A stretch of DNA of 64,000 nt from Thermoleophilia bacterium. Its GTDB lineage: Bacteria > Actinomycetota > Thermoleophilia > RBG-16-64-13. Positions 31,149-41,170 of this stretch are shown here, piece after piece (positions within the stretch are counted from its first letter, which is position 1; each line of letters begins with the position of its first letter). The DNA is taken from assembly GCA_027493445.1 (NCBI GenBank), contig JAOSKU010000001.1, positions 2,190,822-2,254,821 on the forward strand, in the 5' to 3' direction. A program made the translations under genes and the position numbers. The notes beneath the pieces are model-generated. The model was not told where the DNA came from. It saw nothing but the letters and a program-made list of their open reading frames with translations, and searched no databases.

Positions 31149-32435
31149 TCAGATCGCGCCGGCGAACACGTCCCTCAATCCCGCACCGGCAACACGCCCC
31201 TGGATGGCTTCTTGGTCGGTGGTGTACAGATCGAGCCGTTTCATGCGCTCGAAGTAAGCGGCGCCGGAAAAGGTCAGCTTCTGCGCCAGGTCACCTCCAC
31301 GGACGATCTCCCCGGCGGTGGCGACGATATCGCCTATGGCCAGGGAGCGCGGCAAGACCAGGAGCTCCTTGCCCCGAGCCGCGCGAACGGCGTTATGGCC
31401 GGCCAGCGAACCACTCACCATCGCCTCGGTGTGCCCCACCAGGGGACCGGTCTTCTCGCCGCCGCAGAAAAGATTGCTGAGTCCCTCCACCTGCAGGGCG
31501 TCGGAACGCGGCGACATGGCCAGGTAGCGGATGGAGTTGCCCACGCCACCCGAGTAGGGGTCTTCGAAGCGGGCCTTCTCCAGTCCGGGGATCGAGCGCA
31601 GCTGGTGGAGCGGGAAGTAGGGGCTCATGAGCTTCACGTGGCCGGTTTCGAGCAGCACCACATTCTCGGCGAAAGCGGGGAGGGCGTACTGTTGGCAGGC
31701 CTTGGTTCCTAAGAGCTTGGCCTTGGCGCCGCCGGCCTTCAACTCTTCGGGCAGGGGCACGACGGCCGCCCCCGTCTCCCGCAGGCGCTCCTGGATCTCA
31801 GGGGAGACCGAGTCGAAGTGCAACTTGCACGAGCCGCTCATGACGCCCACCGAGCCGTCCATGCGGGTCGCACGCTTCTCCTCGATGCCGGCTTTGGCCG
31901 CGACGCTGACCCGCCCCCCGAAGGTGGGGCAGCGCATGACGCACATGGCGCAACCGTTCCCGAACTTGGTGCAGTTGTTCTGCGGCCCGGCCGAACCGGT
32001 GGTCTCGACAAAGACATCGCCTTCGACCCTCTCGTCGCCGTCGAGGGTGACCGCCGCCAGCGCGTCGCCGCTGCGGACGACGCCGGTGACCCGAGCCTGG
32101 GTGCGCACCTCGACTCCCTCACCCTCCAGCAACGCGCGGATGGCGGGCTCGGTGATCGAGACGTCATAGAGATCGGCGTGAGCGTGACCCGGAAACTCCA
32201 CCCCGCGATGGCGCAGGTTGGCGTCGATCACCCGCCAGAGCCCGCCCATTCCCATGGCAATGTGCTCCTCAGTCGCCGTGAAGCGCCCGTTGTTGCGGAT
32301 GATCCCGCCCACCAGGCCCGTGCCCAGCAGCATGTCCGTGCGCTCGAGGACCACAACGTCGGCTCCGGCCATGCGGGCCGCGAGGGCGGCTCCCGTACCG
32401 GCCCAACCTCCTCCTACGACGACAACCCGTGTCAT
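31149..32435 (-). CDS. FAD-dependent oxidoreductase with Cys-rich motif
   Basis: VVVVGGGWAGTGAALAARMAGADVVVLER; NNCTKFGNGCAMCVMRCPTFGGRVS. Confidence 0.85.
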   Translation of the reverse strand: MTRVVVVGGGWAGTGAALAARMAGADVVVLERTDMLLGTGLVGGIIRNNGRFTATEEHIAMGMGGLWRVIDANLRHRGVEFPGHAHADLYDVSITEPAIRALLEGEGVEVRTQARVTGVVRSGDALAAVTLDGDERVEGDVFVETTGSAGPQNNCTKFGNGCAMCVMRCPTFGGRVSVAAKAGIEEKRATRMDGSVGVMSGSCKLHFDSVSPEIQERLRETGAAVVPLPEELKAGGAKAKLLGTKACQQYALPAFAENVVLLETGHVKLMSPYFPLHQLRSIPGLEKARFEDPYSGGVGNSIRYLAMSPRSDALQVEGLSNLFCGGEKTGPLVGHTEAMVSGSLAGHNAVRAARGKELLVLPRSLAIGDIVATAGEIVRGGDLAQKLTFSGAAYFERMKRLDLYTTDQEAIQGRVAGAGLRDVFAGAI

Positions 32436-32516
32436 GTGCTCGTCTCCCCTCCTACCGTATTCTTGTATTGGATGGCTCTGCCGGCCATGCCGTCTCTTTG
32501 GTCACCTCCGGAGGCC

Positions 32517-34242
32517 CTAGCGGGCCTCGGCGGCCTCCGCGGCCTTGCGCGCCGCCGCCTTTCGCCAGGAGAGCACCTGAGGCAGGTCCTTCTCCTCGGA
32601 CTCCGAGGGGACGTCGATCAACGTCGGCCGGCCCGAGGCGATCGCCTCCTCCAGCGCGCCCTCGAGGTCGGCGGCCCGCTCCACCCGCGTGCCCCGCAGA
32701 CCGAAGGCCCGGGCCACCGCGGCATGGTCGAGCGTGGAGAAGTCCACGCCCAGATAGCGGCCCTGGTTGTGGATGCTCTGGATGGCTTTGATCCACCCGA
32801 AGCAGGAGTTGTTGAAGTTGACGATCACCACCGGCAGTTTCAGCCGGGCGATCGTCTCGAGCTCGCCGGCCGACATACCGAAGCTGCCGTCGCCCGATAG
32901 GCCCACAACCACCTGGTCGGGCCGGGCGATCTGAGCCCCGATCGTGGCCGGGATTGCGTAGCCCAGGCCGCCATAGGCCCGGGGAATGATGACGTGCCGG
33001 CCGGGGCGGTGCACCTCGTAGTAGGCCGCTGTGTAGGGCGTAGGCGTGCCCGCGTCGGCCACGATGATGGCGTCACCGGGGAGCACGCGGCTGAGTGCGG
33101 CCATGACTCGGTGCGGCTTCAGCGGCAACTGGTCGGACCCCATACTCTCTGCGGCCCGCTCCCACCACGCGGCCCGGTGCTTCGCGATCTCGCGGGCTGT
33201 CTCCAACCGCGGCCGGGGGAATGAGCCTTGAGCACCGCCACCAGGTCGGCCAGGATCAGCCGCGCATCGCCTACCAGCCCCACCTCGGTGGGGTAGTTGT
33301 TGCCGATTAGCTGCGGATCGATGTCCAGGTGGATCACCTTGGGCGCACGTCGCGGATCGGGCAGAGTCCAGCGGACCGTGGTCACCGAACCGGCCTTACA
33401 GCCAACGTAGAAGACCAGGTCGGCCTGAGCGACCATGTCGTTCGCGTACTCACGGTATCCGTTGTCGCCCACCACACCTATGGCCAGCTCGTGGTCCTCG
33501 CGGATGGCGCCCTTGCCCGTGATGGTCGTCCCGACGGGAGATCCCAGCATCTCGGCCAGGGCGATGAGGTCGTCCCAGGCCCGGGCGTTGATGACGCCGC
33601 CACCAGCGATGATGACCGGTCGCTCGGCCGCGAGCAGAAGCTCCGCGGCGCGCTCGAGCTCGCTCCTCTCTGCCCGCTGGCGGTAGGAGGGAAGGCCCGG
33701 CAGGCCGGCTCGGCGTAGATATCCTGCTCCCCGCCGGGAACCTCGCTGTTCATGACCTCCTGCGGGAAGGCGATGTGCACCGCCCCCGGACGGCCGGTGT
33801 TAGCGATGCGAAAGGCCCGGCGCATCGTGTCGGGGATCTTGTCGTAGCGTTTGATGAAATGGCTCCACTTGGTGATGCTTTTGTAGAGCACATGGTGATC
33901 GAGCTCGGTGATGGTGCCCTTGCCCTCCGAAGCCAGATCGATCCCCGAGGTGAGCGCGATCACCGGAATCGAGGAGGCGTTGGCCTCAGCCACGCCCGGC
34001 ACCGTATACAGAGCGCCTGCACCCGATGGGCTCTCGCAGATCCCTGGACGGAAGGTCAGACGGGCGTAGGCGTCGGCGGCGAAAGAAGCCGATCGTTCGT
34101 CGCGGCAGAGCACGTGAGTGATGCGGTCACGGTTCTCGTAAAGGGATCGGTAGAAGCGGACACTGGTGTCGCCGGACACCCCGAAAACGTACTCGACGCC
34201 GTACTCCACGAGCATCCGGACGATGATGTCGCTTCCCCGCAT
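32517..34242 (-). CDS. Thiamine-diphosphate-dependent enzyme (acetolactate synthase-like superfamily), broken by two apparent frameshifts
   Basis: ORFs 33478..34242, 33119..33550 and 32517..33206 are collinear: PYR domain, central domain (RPVIIAGGGVINARAWDDLIALAEMLGSPV), PP domain (GLSGDGSFGMSAGELETIARLKLPVVIVNFNN). Confidence 0.85.
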
Positions 34243-34308
34243 GAATCCGCCCCCTGGGCGATCCCGGACCGGAAAAGACTGCTTCCAGCCGGCTTGCCCC
34301 TTGCTTCT

Positions 34309-34338
34309 CTACCGTGGTAGTGAACGCTACCGCGGTAG
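34309..34338. promoter_or_regulatory. Tandem 12-bp palindromic operator candidates CTACCGTGGTAG / CTACCGCGGTAG
   Basis: 34309-34320 and 34327-34338, 18 bp apart, between divergent genes starting 34242(-) and 34618(+). Confidence 0.65.
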
Positions 34339-34617
34339 TTAATACTTCCAGGCCCGGCTTGTCAAGCCCCAAGTGTCTGGGAAGGTTGGCGCTTCCGCCG
34401 GCCAACTCGGTCTTTCGGAAGTGGGCCCGATGTGGTAGATATGAGGCAGCGGGGTCGAGCCCTTGCCGTGTGCGCGGCAGACGGAAGGCGAGCACGGGTA
34501 GCCTTCTCGGGGTATTGTGTTCGACCCCGCTCCGCTGTGCGCCGGACGGAAGCCTCGGCTCGATCCGTGTTCCAGGTCCCGGGCCCGCCTCCGCTCACGT
34601 GACAAGGAGATCCGATC

Positions 34618-35472
34618 GTGAACCACGCCTACCAGGGCACCCCGGACTACGTCGCGGACGCCCATCTAATGCAGACCGTCAACGCAGCGGTCGCGCTGGG
34701 CCGTCCCCTGCTGGTCAAGGGCGAGCCAGGCACCGGCAAGACGAAGCTGGCCAGTAGCATCGCCCAGGGACTGGGCCTCGAGCTGCTGGTGTGGAACATC
34801 AAGTCCACCAGCAAGGCCCAGGATGGGCTCTACGTGTACGACACCGTGCAGCGCCTGTACGACAGTCAGTTCGGCGACCACAACGTGCACGACATCAGCC
34901 AGTACATCAAGCTGGGACAGCTGGGCAAGGCCCTTTCGACCCTCGAGCCGGTGGTGCTGCTCATCGACGACATCGACAAGGCCGACATCGAGTTCCCCAA
35001 CGACCTGCTCTGGGAGCTCGACCAGATGGACTTCCACATTCCCGAGACGGGCGAGACGGTCCGGGCCCGGCAGCGGCCGGTCGTCATCATCACCTCGAAC
35101 GCCGAGAAGGAGCTGCCCGACGCCTTCCTACGCCGCTGTGTCTTCCACTACATCGAGTTCCCCGACGCCGATCTGATGCGCCGTATCGTGCATGTTCATC
35201 ACCCCGACCTGGAGGAACAGCTGCTCGCGGCCGCATTCGAGGCCTTCTACAGACTGCGCGACGTGCCCGGCATCCAGAAGAAACCCTCGACCAGCGAGCT
35301 CATCGACTGGCTGCAGGCGCTGGTCATCGGGGGAGTGGACCCCGGCGATCTGGGTGACTCTCTGCCCTTCATCGGGGTCCTCATGAAGAAGGACCGCGAC
35401 ATCGAGACGGCGCTCTTCGCCCTGCGCAACCCGCACGCCCAGGGCGCCCTGGGTCGCCTGCGTCGACCGTAG
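34618..35472 (+). CDS. MoxR-like AAA+ ATPase
   Basis: GRPLLVKGEPGTGKTKLASSIA; VVLLIDDIDKADIEFPNDLLWELDQMDFHIPETGETVRARQRPVVIITSNAEKELPDAFLRR. Confidence 0.92.
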   Translation: MNHAYQGTPDYVADAHLMQTVNAAVALGRPLLVKGEPGTGKTKLASSIAQGLGLELLVWNIKSTSKAQDGLYVYDTVQRLYDSQFGDHNVHDISQYIKLGQLGKALSTLEPVVLLIDDIDKADIEFPNDLLWELDQMDFHIPETGETVRARQRPVVIITSNAEKELPDAFLRRCVFHYIEFPDADLMRRIVHVHHPDLEEQLLAAAFEAFYRLRDVPGIQKKPSTSELIDWLQALVIGGVDPGDLGDSLPFIGVLMKKDRDIETALFALRNPHAQGALGRLRRP

Positions 35473-35501
35473 CCCTCCGTCCGACCGCCGGCCCGCGCAC
35501 C

Positions 35502-36710
35502 ATGTTCGTCCAGTTCTTCTTCCTGCTCCGCGCGCACGGGGTGCCCGTGACCCTCATGGAGTGGCTCGCCTTCACCGAGGCGCTGGTCCGCGGCCTCGCC
35601 GGCTCCAGCCTGACGGGCTTCTACTACCTGGGCCGCGCCGTACTGGTCAAGTCCGAGACGCACTTCGATCAGTACGACCAGGCCTTCGCGGCGGCCTTCC
35701 GCGGCGTGGAGACCCCCGCCGCACTGGCCCAGGCGATCTGGGAGTGGCTGGCTGAACCGAGCGGGCTCCTGGGCCTCTCGGATGCAGAGCGCCGGCTGAT
35801 GGAGCAGGCCATGGAGGCCCTGGACCTCGAGGACCTGCGCGCGCTGCTCGAGGAGCGCATGCGCGAGCAGGACGCCGCTCACCACGGGGGCTCTCATTGG
35901 ATCGGCACCGGAGGGACCTCGCCCTTCGGCCACGGGGGCGCGCACCGCAGCGGCGTCCGCCTGGGCGGGGTCGCCATGGGCCGCTCGGCCCTCAAGGTGG
36001 CCGAGGAGAGGCGCTACCAAAGCTACCGCACCGACGCCACCGTGGGCGTGCGCCAGTTCGAGCTGGCCTTGCGCCGGCTGCGCCGACTTTCCAGCCGCAA
36101 CGAGTCGCCTCCCGACGAGCTCGATCTCGAGGCCACCATCGACGAGACCGGCCGGCACGGCGGCGCCCTGACCCTGGTGTGGCGGCGCAGCCGCCGCAAT
36201 CAGACGCGGGTCCTGCTGGTCATGGACGCCGGAGGCAGCATGCACGCCCACACCCGGCTCTGCAGCCGTCTCTTCACGGCCGTCAACCGTTCCACCCACT
36301 TGAAGGAGCTGCGGCTGTATTACTTCCACAACTGCGTCTACGATCACCTCTACCTGGACCCCACCTGCCACCCGCGGAGTGCCGTGCCTACGACTCAGGT
36401 CCTGCGCGAGCTACCGGCCGACACCAAGCTCATCCTGGTGGGCGACGCGTCCATGGCCCCCTCGGAGCTGCTCCAGTCCGACGGCATCATCTGGTGGAGC
36501 ATGCGCAACGAGGAGCCGGGCATCGTGTGGTTGGAGCGCCTGGCCGGTCACTTCCGGCACGCGGTGTGGCTGAACCCTGTCCCGGCGGCTTCCTGGGAAG
36601 CCACCTACGGGCGAGAGACCATCGCCCTGGTGCGGGCCGTTTTCCCCATGTTCGAGCTCACGGTCGACGGATTGACCGCCGCCGTGCGCTCCCTGCTCGT
36701 GCGCCACTGA
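35502..36710 (+). CDS. VWA domain protein, CoxE-like
   Basis: RVLLVMDAGGSMHAHTRLCSRLFTAV...FHNCVYDHLYLD; directly downstream of the MoxR ATPase. Confidence 0.88.
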   Translation: MFVQFFFLLRAHGVPVTLMEWLAFTEALVRGLAGSSLTGFYYLGRAVLVKSETHFDQYDQAFAAAFRGVETPAALAQAIWEWLAEPSGLLGLSDAERRLMEQAMEALDLEDLRALLEERMREQDAAHHGGSHWIGTGGTSPFGHGGAHRSGVRLGGVAMGRSALKVAEERRYQSYRTDATVGVRQFELALRRLRRLSSRNESPPDELDLEATIDETGRHGGALTLVWRRSRRNQTRVLLVMDAGGSMHAHTRLCSRLFTAVNRSTHLKELRLYYFHNCVYDHLYLDPTCHPRSAVPTTQVLRELPADTKLILVGDASMAPSELLQSDGIIWWSMRNEEPGIVWLERLAGHFRHAVWLNPVPAASWEATYGRETIALVRAVFPMFELTVDGLTAAVRSLLVRH

Positions 36711-36743
36711 GGCCGGGCCGGCGCCTTCGGCGCGACCCTCGGC

Positions 36744-37115
36744 TCAACCCAAGCCCAGCAGGATGCTCAAGACCATCACGCCGAGCACTGTGAACGACAG
36801 GGCCGCGAACAGCCATTGGCGCCGACTCAGGTAGACCCCCAGCAGTAGCGCCACCCGCAAAGCCGGGGTCAAGAGCAGCGCGATCAGGCCTGCACTCAGA
36901 ACGGCCCCCGGATCGCCGCCGGCGAGACCACGTGGGATCTTCGGGATCGCGACCGAGGTCTCGGGCGACGCACCTCCTTTCACGGCTTCCAATACGAGCC
37001 CCAGCACCATGAGCGAGACCGACACCACGATCCCGGCCACAAGCACCGCCGACACCGCCTGATTGAGGGAGTGCTCCTCTGTGGGCTCGTAGGTGTCGGT
37101 GCTCGGGAAGCTCAC
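36744..37115 (-). CDS. DUF1634 membrane protein
   Basis: 123 aa multi-TM, overlapping a TauE/SafE gene as is typical of DUF1634. Confidence 0.75.
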   Translation of the reverse strand: MSFPSTDTYEPTEEHSLNQAVSAVLVAGIVVSVSLMVLGLVLEAVKGGASPETSVAIPKIPRGLAGGDPGAVLSAGLIALLLTPALRVALLLGVYLSRRQWLFAALSFTVLGVMVLSILLGLG

Positions 37116-37954
37116 CGAATACTCAGTCCAAACGCGGCCAAAATCATCTGCACCGACAGGACCAGGACCATAACCGAGAGCATGACCACCATTACCCCTC
37201 CGCGTACGTGGGGCGCCACACGCGAGCCTACGTAAGCGCCCAGGGTGATGCCCAGGGCTACCGGGACGGCCACCATGGGGTCCACGTAGCCCCGCGAGTA
37301 GTAGATGTACGCGCTGGCCGCCGCAGTCACGCCGATCATGAAGTTGCTCGTGGCGGCGGCCGCTTTGATGGGGACGCCCATCGCCAGGGTCATGACGGGC
37401 ACCTTGATCACACCTCCGCCTATGCCCAGCAACCCGGAGAGGTGGCCGGCCACGAGCGAGGCGGCGAGACCCACCGGCAGCCTACGAACCCGGTAGGTCA
37501 CCACCCGGCCCAGGTTGGGATCGAAGTAGCGGCCGCCGTAGAGGCCGGCCGTCTGAGCAAGGTTGGGGGTCGCACCGCGACCCCGCTGCTTGTAGAGCAT
37601 ATAGATCGCCACGATCAAGGTAACCGCGCCGAAGACGCCGCTCAAGGTCGCGCGGTCCAGGGCGGCGGCGGTCAACCCGCCCGCGATGGCCCCCAGGGTG
37701 GTGGCCGTTTCCATGGTGATGCCCAAGCGGATGTTGGTGAAGTCGTGTCGAACGTATCCCGCAGCGGCAGTGGTGGAGGTGGCCACCACCCCGACGATGC
37801 TCGCCCCGATGGCCTCGTGGACGGGGACTCCCAGAAACAGGCTGAGAACCGGGATGATGATGACGCCGCCGCCCAGGCCCACCATGGAACCCAGCGTGCC
37901 GGCGGCGACGCCCACCAGTCCGAAGATCAGCGTGTGCAATGAACCTCCGTGCAA
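37112..37954 (-). CDS. TauE/SafE-family (TSUP) sulfite/anion exporter
   Basis: GVAAGTLGSMVGLGGGVIIIPVLSLFLGVPVHEAIGASIVGVVATS; second repeat HLSGLLGIGGGVIKVPVMTLAMGVPIKAAAATSNFMIG. Confidence 0.9.
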   Translation of the reverse strand: MHGGSLHTLIFGLVGVAAGTLGSMVGLGGGVIIIPVLSLFLGVPVHEAIGASIVGVVATSTTAAAGYVRHDFTNIRLGITMETATTLGAIAGGLTAAALDRATLSGVFGAVTLIVAIYMLYKQRGRGATPNLAQTAGLYGGRYFDPNLGRVVTYRVRRLPVGLAASLVAGHLSGLLGIGGGVIKVPVMTLAMGVPIKAAAATSNFMIGVTAAASAYIYYSRGYVDPMVAVPVALGITLGAYVGSRVAPHVRGGVMVVMLSVMVLVLSVQMILAAFGLSIR

Positions 37955-37968
37955 ATGCGGTCACCAGC

Positions 37969-38127
37969 AGGCTGTTGTGAAATGACGCTTCGCCGCCGGG
38001 GTGCGCTGGCCGCGCGCAAGCCAAGGACCCAGGGAGCGCTCGTAGCAGCGCTACGGGCGCGACCGAGGACAACGCATGGGGCCGCCCAGTGCTGTCCGGT
38101 GGCCGATGTTTCGTTTTTCAACAGCCT
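37969..38127. repeat. MITE-like interspersed repeat, copy B (full length, with terminal inverted repeats)
   Basis: AGGCTGTTGtgAAA ... TTTCAACAGCCT; internal agcgct-cgtagc-agcgct. Confidence 0.85.
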
Positions 38128-38289
38128 CCTAGGGCGCTCGGAAAGACGCAGGCCTCACTCGCGCCGCATACTCTACCAGCAAGCACCGGAGCGGAAAGCG
38201 CGGACCACGAGCAGGGGGGCGGCAGGCGTACCCGCCCCCGCCCGGGGAGACGACGGCCTGCGTCCACCATCGGCTGTGATCGGAACGGC

Positions 38290-38723
38290 TCAGGCAGCTA
38301 CGGCCTCGCCTATGGCCGGGGCGGCCCCGATCTGCTGCATCAGGCCCATCATATCCGGGTAGTCCCAGGCCTCGATGATCTTGCCGTCGACGATACGGAA
38401 GGTGCTCATCCCCCAATGCAAACCAGGTTCCCCGTGGCCGGCACGCCCATGAAATCACCGGTGTGCTTGGCGGATCCGGCCCAGCGGACCAGGGCCAGAT
38501 CGCCGTCCCTCAGGATCACCGACTCGTCGCTTTTCCACTCGGAGAACGCGTCCATGAACATGTGGATCATCTGCCGGCGCCCTTCCCGGTCGCTGCCGAA
38601 GGGACCCGGCGTGCGGGAGACGAAGTTGGGGGCGAAGTACTCGTCGACCTTGTCGATATTGCCCCTGTCCCAGATCTCGGTCATGAAGTCGTCGATGTAG
38701 GCTTTGGTTTCTTCGGGTGTCAT
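38290..38723 (-). CDS. SnoaL-like / ester cyclase family protein; frame broken at C5 run 38410-38414
   Basis: IDKVDEYFAPNFVSRTPGPFGSDREGRRQMIHMFMDAFSEWKSDESVILRDGDLALVRWAGSAKHTGDFMGVPATGN then MSTFRIVDGKIIEAWDYPDMMGLMQQIG in the next frame. Confidence 0.8.
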
Positions 38724-38778
38724 CGGATTTGCCTCCTCACCACCCTCACGGGTGGATGCTCGCGCTGCTGTCGTCGCA

Positions 38779-40065
38779 CTAAGGCACCGTCAAGCAACAA
38801 CTAAGCGGTCATGCGGACGGATCACGTAGTTCCATTCGGGGTGGAACTCATCCCGGGTGAGGTTGACCGCCGCCAGCTGTGCGTCTGAGACCTTGATGCC
38901 GCGCTGGTAGGAGCGCTCGTCGAGGCGGGCATAGACCTCAAGCCCGGCGCTCGAGGTGGTGGCGCCGATCAGCGACACGATCGCCTGGCGCGAGACGAGC
39001 GGCTGCCCGCGCCAATTGCGGGTGATGAAGCTGAACAGGCGGTGTTCGATCTTGTTCCACTTCGAGGTGCCGGGCGGGAAGTGGCAGACTCTAATGGCGA
39101 GATTGGTCTCGTCGGCGAGCCGCTGGAGTTCGGTCTTCCACAGGCGCAGACGATTGCCGTTGGAGCCACCGCAGTCGGCGGTGATCGTCAAGGTCGTGGC
39201 GGTAGGGTAGCGCTGCCCGCCGAGGTGCTCCCACCAGCTGCGGATCGCCTCGACCGCAAACTCAGCGGTATCGGCGTCGATGCCGACGCTCACCCAGCCC
39301 GCGTTGCCGCCGATGTCGAAGACCCCGTAGGGGTTCACCTTGCCGAGCCCCTCGTCTTTGAAGTCGTGTACGCGGACCGGCACCGGAGAGCCCATCGGGC
39401 GCCACTCGCGTCCGGCGTTCTTGAAGTCTCCGACGAGCTCCTTCTTCTTGGTGTCGACGGAGATCACGGGCTCGCCGGCCTCAAGCGCCGCCGAGACCCT
39501 GGTGTTGATATGGTGGAACTGCGCGTCGCGGTCGGGGTGCGAGGCGCCCTCCTTGGTCTTGCGGTTCCCCTGCAGGCTGTACCCCAGTCGGCGCAACTGC
39601 TTGGCGACCGTCTCGTGGCTGACCCGATGGCCGCGCTCGCGAAGCGCGCCGGCGAGTGTGCGCACGCTCTTGGCCGTCCAGCGTAGCGGCGACTCGGGGT
39701 CGCCGCGGGCATCGTCGTCGACGAGGGCCTTGAGGTCGGCGAGCAGCGTCGGATCGGTCTCGGCGAGGGGCTTGCGGCCGCCTCCCGCGCGGCGCACCCG
39801 GCTGGCGGAGAAGCGCACGGGAGAGTCCAGGTCGGCGAGGCCGCGCCTGATGGTACCCACCGAGATCCCCGTGGCCCGGGCTACGGCGGCGGTCCCGCCA
39901 TACCCGCACGCGCGGGCCTCCGCCGCCGCCCAGAGGCGCCGGCGTCGCTCATCGAGTTCCCCCGCCAGCGCCCGATAACGTTCTCCGATGGCATGTTCGT
40001 CGATCACAGGACACTACTTCGCCACCCTCAGCCGATATCCTACTTGTTTGTTGACGGTTCCTAAT
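38779..40065 (-). mobile_element. Insertion sequence, ISAzo13-like, with imperfect terminal inverted repeats
   Basis: Left ctaaggcaccgtcaagcaacaa (38779-38800) vs right revcomp attaggaaccgtcaacaaacaa (40044-40065), about 17/22 identical, flanking the transposase ORF. Confidence 0.8.
38790..40007 (-). CDS. ISAzo13-family transposase
   Basis: 405 aa; SLQGNRKTKEGASHPDRDAQFHHIN, VISVDTKKKELVGDFKNAGREW, CHFPPGTSKWNKIEHRLFSFITRNWRG. Confidence 0.92.
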   Translation of the reverse strand: MIDEHAIGERYRALAGELDERRRRLWAAAEARACGYGGTAAVARATGISVGTIRRGLADLDSPVRFSASRVRRAGGGRKPLAETDPTLLADLKALVDDDARGDPESPLRWTAKSVRTLAGALRERGHRVSHETVAKQLRRLGYSLQGNRKTKEGASHPDRDAQFHHINTRVSAALEAGEPVISVDTKKKELVGDFKNAGREWRPMGSPVPVRVHDFKDEGLGKVNPYGVFDIGGNAGWVSVGIDADTAEFAVEAIRSWWEHLGGQRYPTATTLTITADCGGSNGNRLRLWKTELQRLADETNLAIRVCHFPPGTSKWNKIEHRLFSFITRNWRGQPLVSRQAIVSLIGATTSSAGLEVYARLDERSYQRGIKVSDAQLAAVNLTRDEFHPEWNYVIRPHDRLVVA

Positions 40066-40248
40066 CCCGGCGGGCAAGACGACGATCGCCTGCCGGGCTC
40101 GTGTGACACAGATACATATCCCCCGGTCCCAGACCGACTAAGCCGCTCGCCTCAGGACGAAGCCTTGCGCGCGGGGACGCGCCGAGGATGGCACGATACG
40201 GCGTCCGGGGATGCCCTTTGAGACAGCTGTCGGGTGCGGAGGCTCGCT

Positions 40249-41170
40249 CTACAGCTCGTCGGGCAGCTCCCGGAGCTCGGCCATGCTGAAGACCGGCCCA
40301 TCCACGCAGACGTACCGGGGCCCGATGTTGCAGCGGCCGCAGATGCCGATGCCGCACTTCATCCTCTTCTCGAGCGTGGTGTAGATCTGATCGTCGGCGA
40401 ACTGCAGCTTCTGCAGGCTCTGCAGTACAAACTTGATCATGATGGGCGGACCGCAGGTGATGGCGTAAGTGTTGGCCGGTTTGGGATCGATCTCCTCGAG
40501 CACCGCCGGTACGAAACCCACTCGCTTGGTCCAGCCGGGGAACTCCCGGTCGACGGTGATCACGGCGTTGATGTCGTCCCGGGCTTCCCACTCCTCGATG
40601 TTGTACTTGTAGGTGAGATCCTCAGGGGAGCGGGCGCCGTAAAGGATGGTGATGTCGTCGTAGTCCGCCCGGTGCTCCAGCGTATGGTTGATGGTGGCGC
40701 GCAGGGCGGCCGAGCCGATCCCCCATGATGTAGAGGATCTTGCTGCCCTTCCAGGCCTCCATCGGGAAGCCGCAGCCCATGGGGGCGCGCACGCCCACTT
40801 TGTCGCCAACGTTCAGCTCGTGCAGAGCGGTGGTGACCTCGCCCGCCTTCATCACCGAGAACTGGATGTACTCCTTCTCCGAGGTGCTGGAGTTGATGGC
40901 GAAGGTCGATTCACCGGCACCGAAGACGCCCAGCTGCCCCACCTGACCGGGCTCGAACGAGAAGTTGCGCATGATCTCCTCATCGTCGAAGCGCACCCGA
41001 AAGGACTTGATGTTGGAGGTCTCCTGGATGATGTCCACTATGGTTGCGATCTCGGGGAGATAGGGGTTGCCGGCCAGTTTGCCCGCACGCGCGATGCCAG
41101 CGCCTCGCTGTACGTCGGCGAAGGTCAGGCGTTGCATGCCGCCGATGGCGGTCGGTTCGTTGGCGGCCAT
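40249..41170 (-). CDS. floxA: FAD/NAD(P)-binding oxidoreductase subunit (FloxA-like / hydrogenase gamma-type); frame broken at C5 run 40720-40724
   Basis: ATIVDIIQETSNIKSFRVRF...FEPGQVGQLGVFGAGES in one frame; ALRATINHTLEHRADYDDITILYGARSPEDL...CGPPIMIKFVLQSL...CGIGICGRCNIGPRYVCVDGPVFS in the next. Confidence 0.82.
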
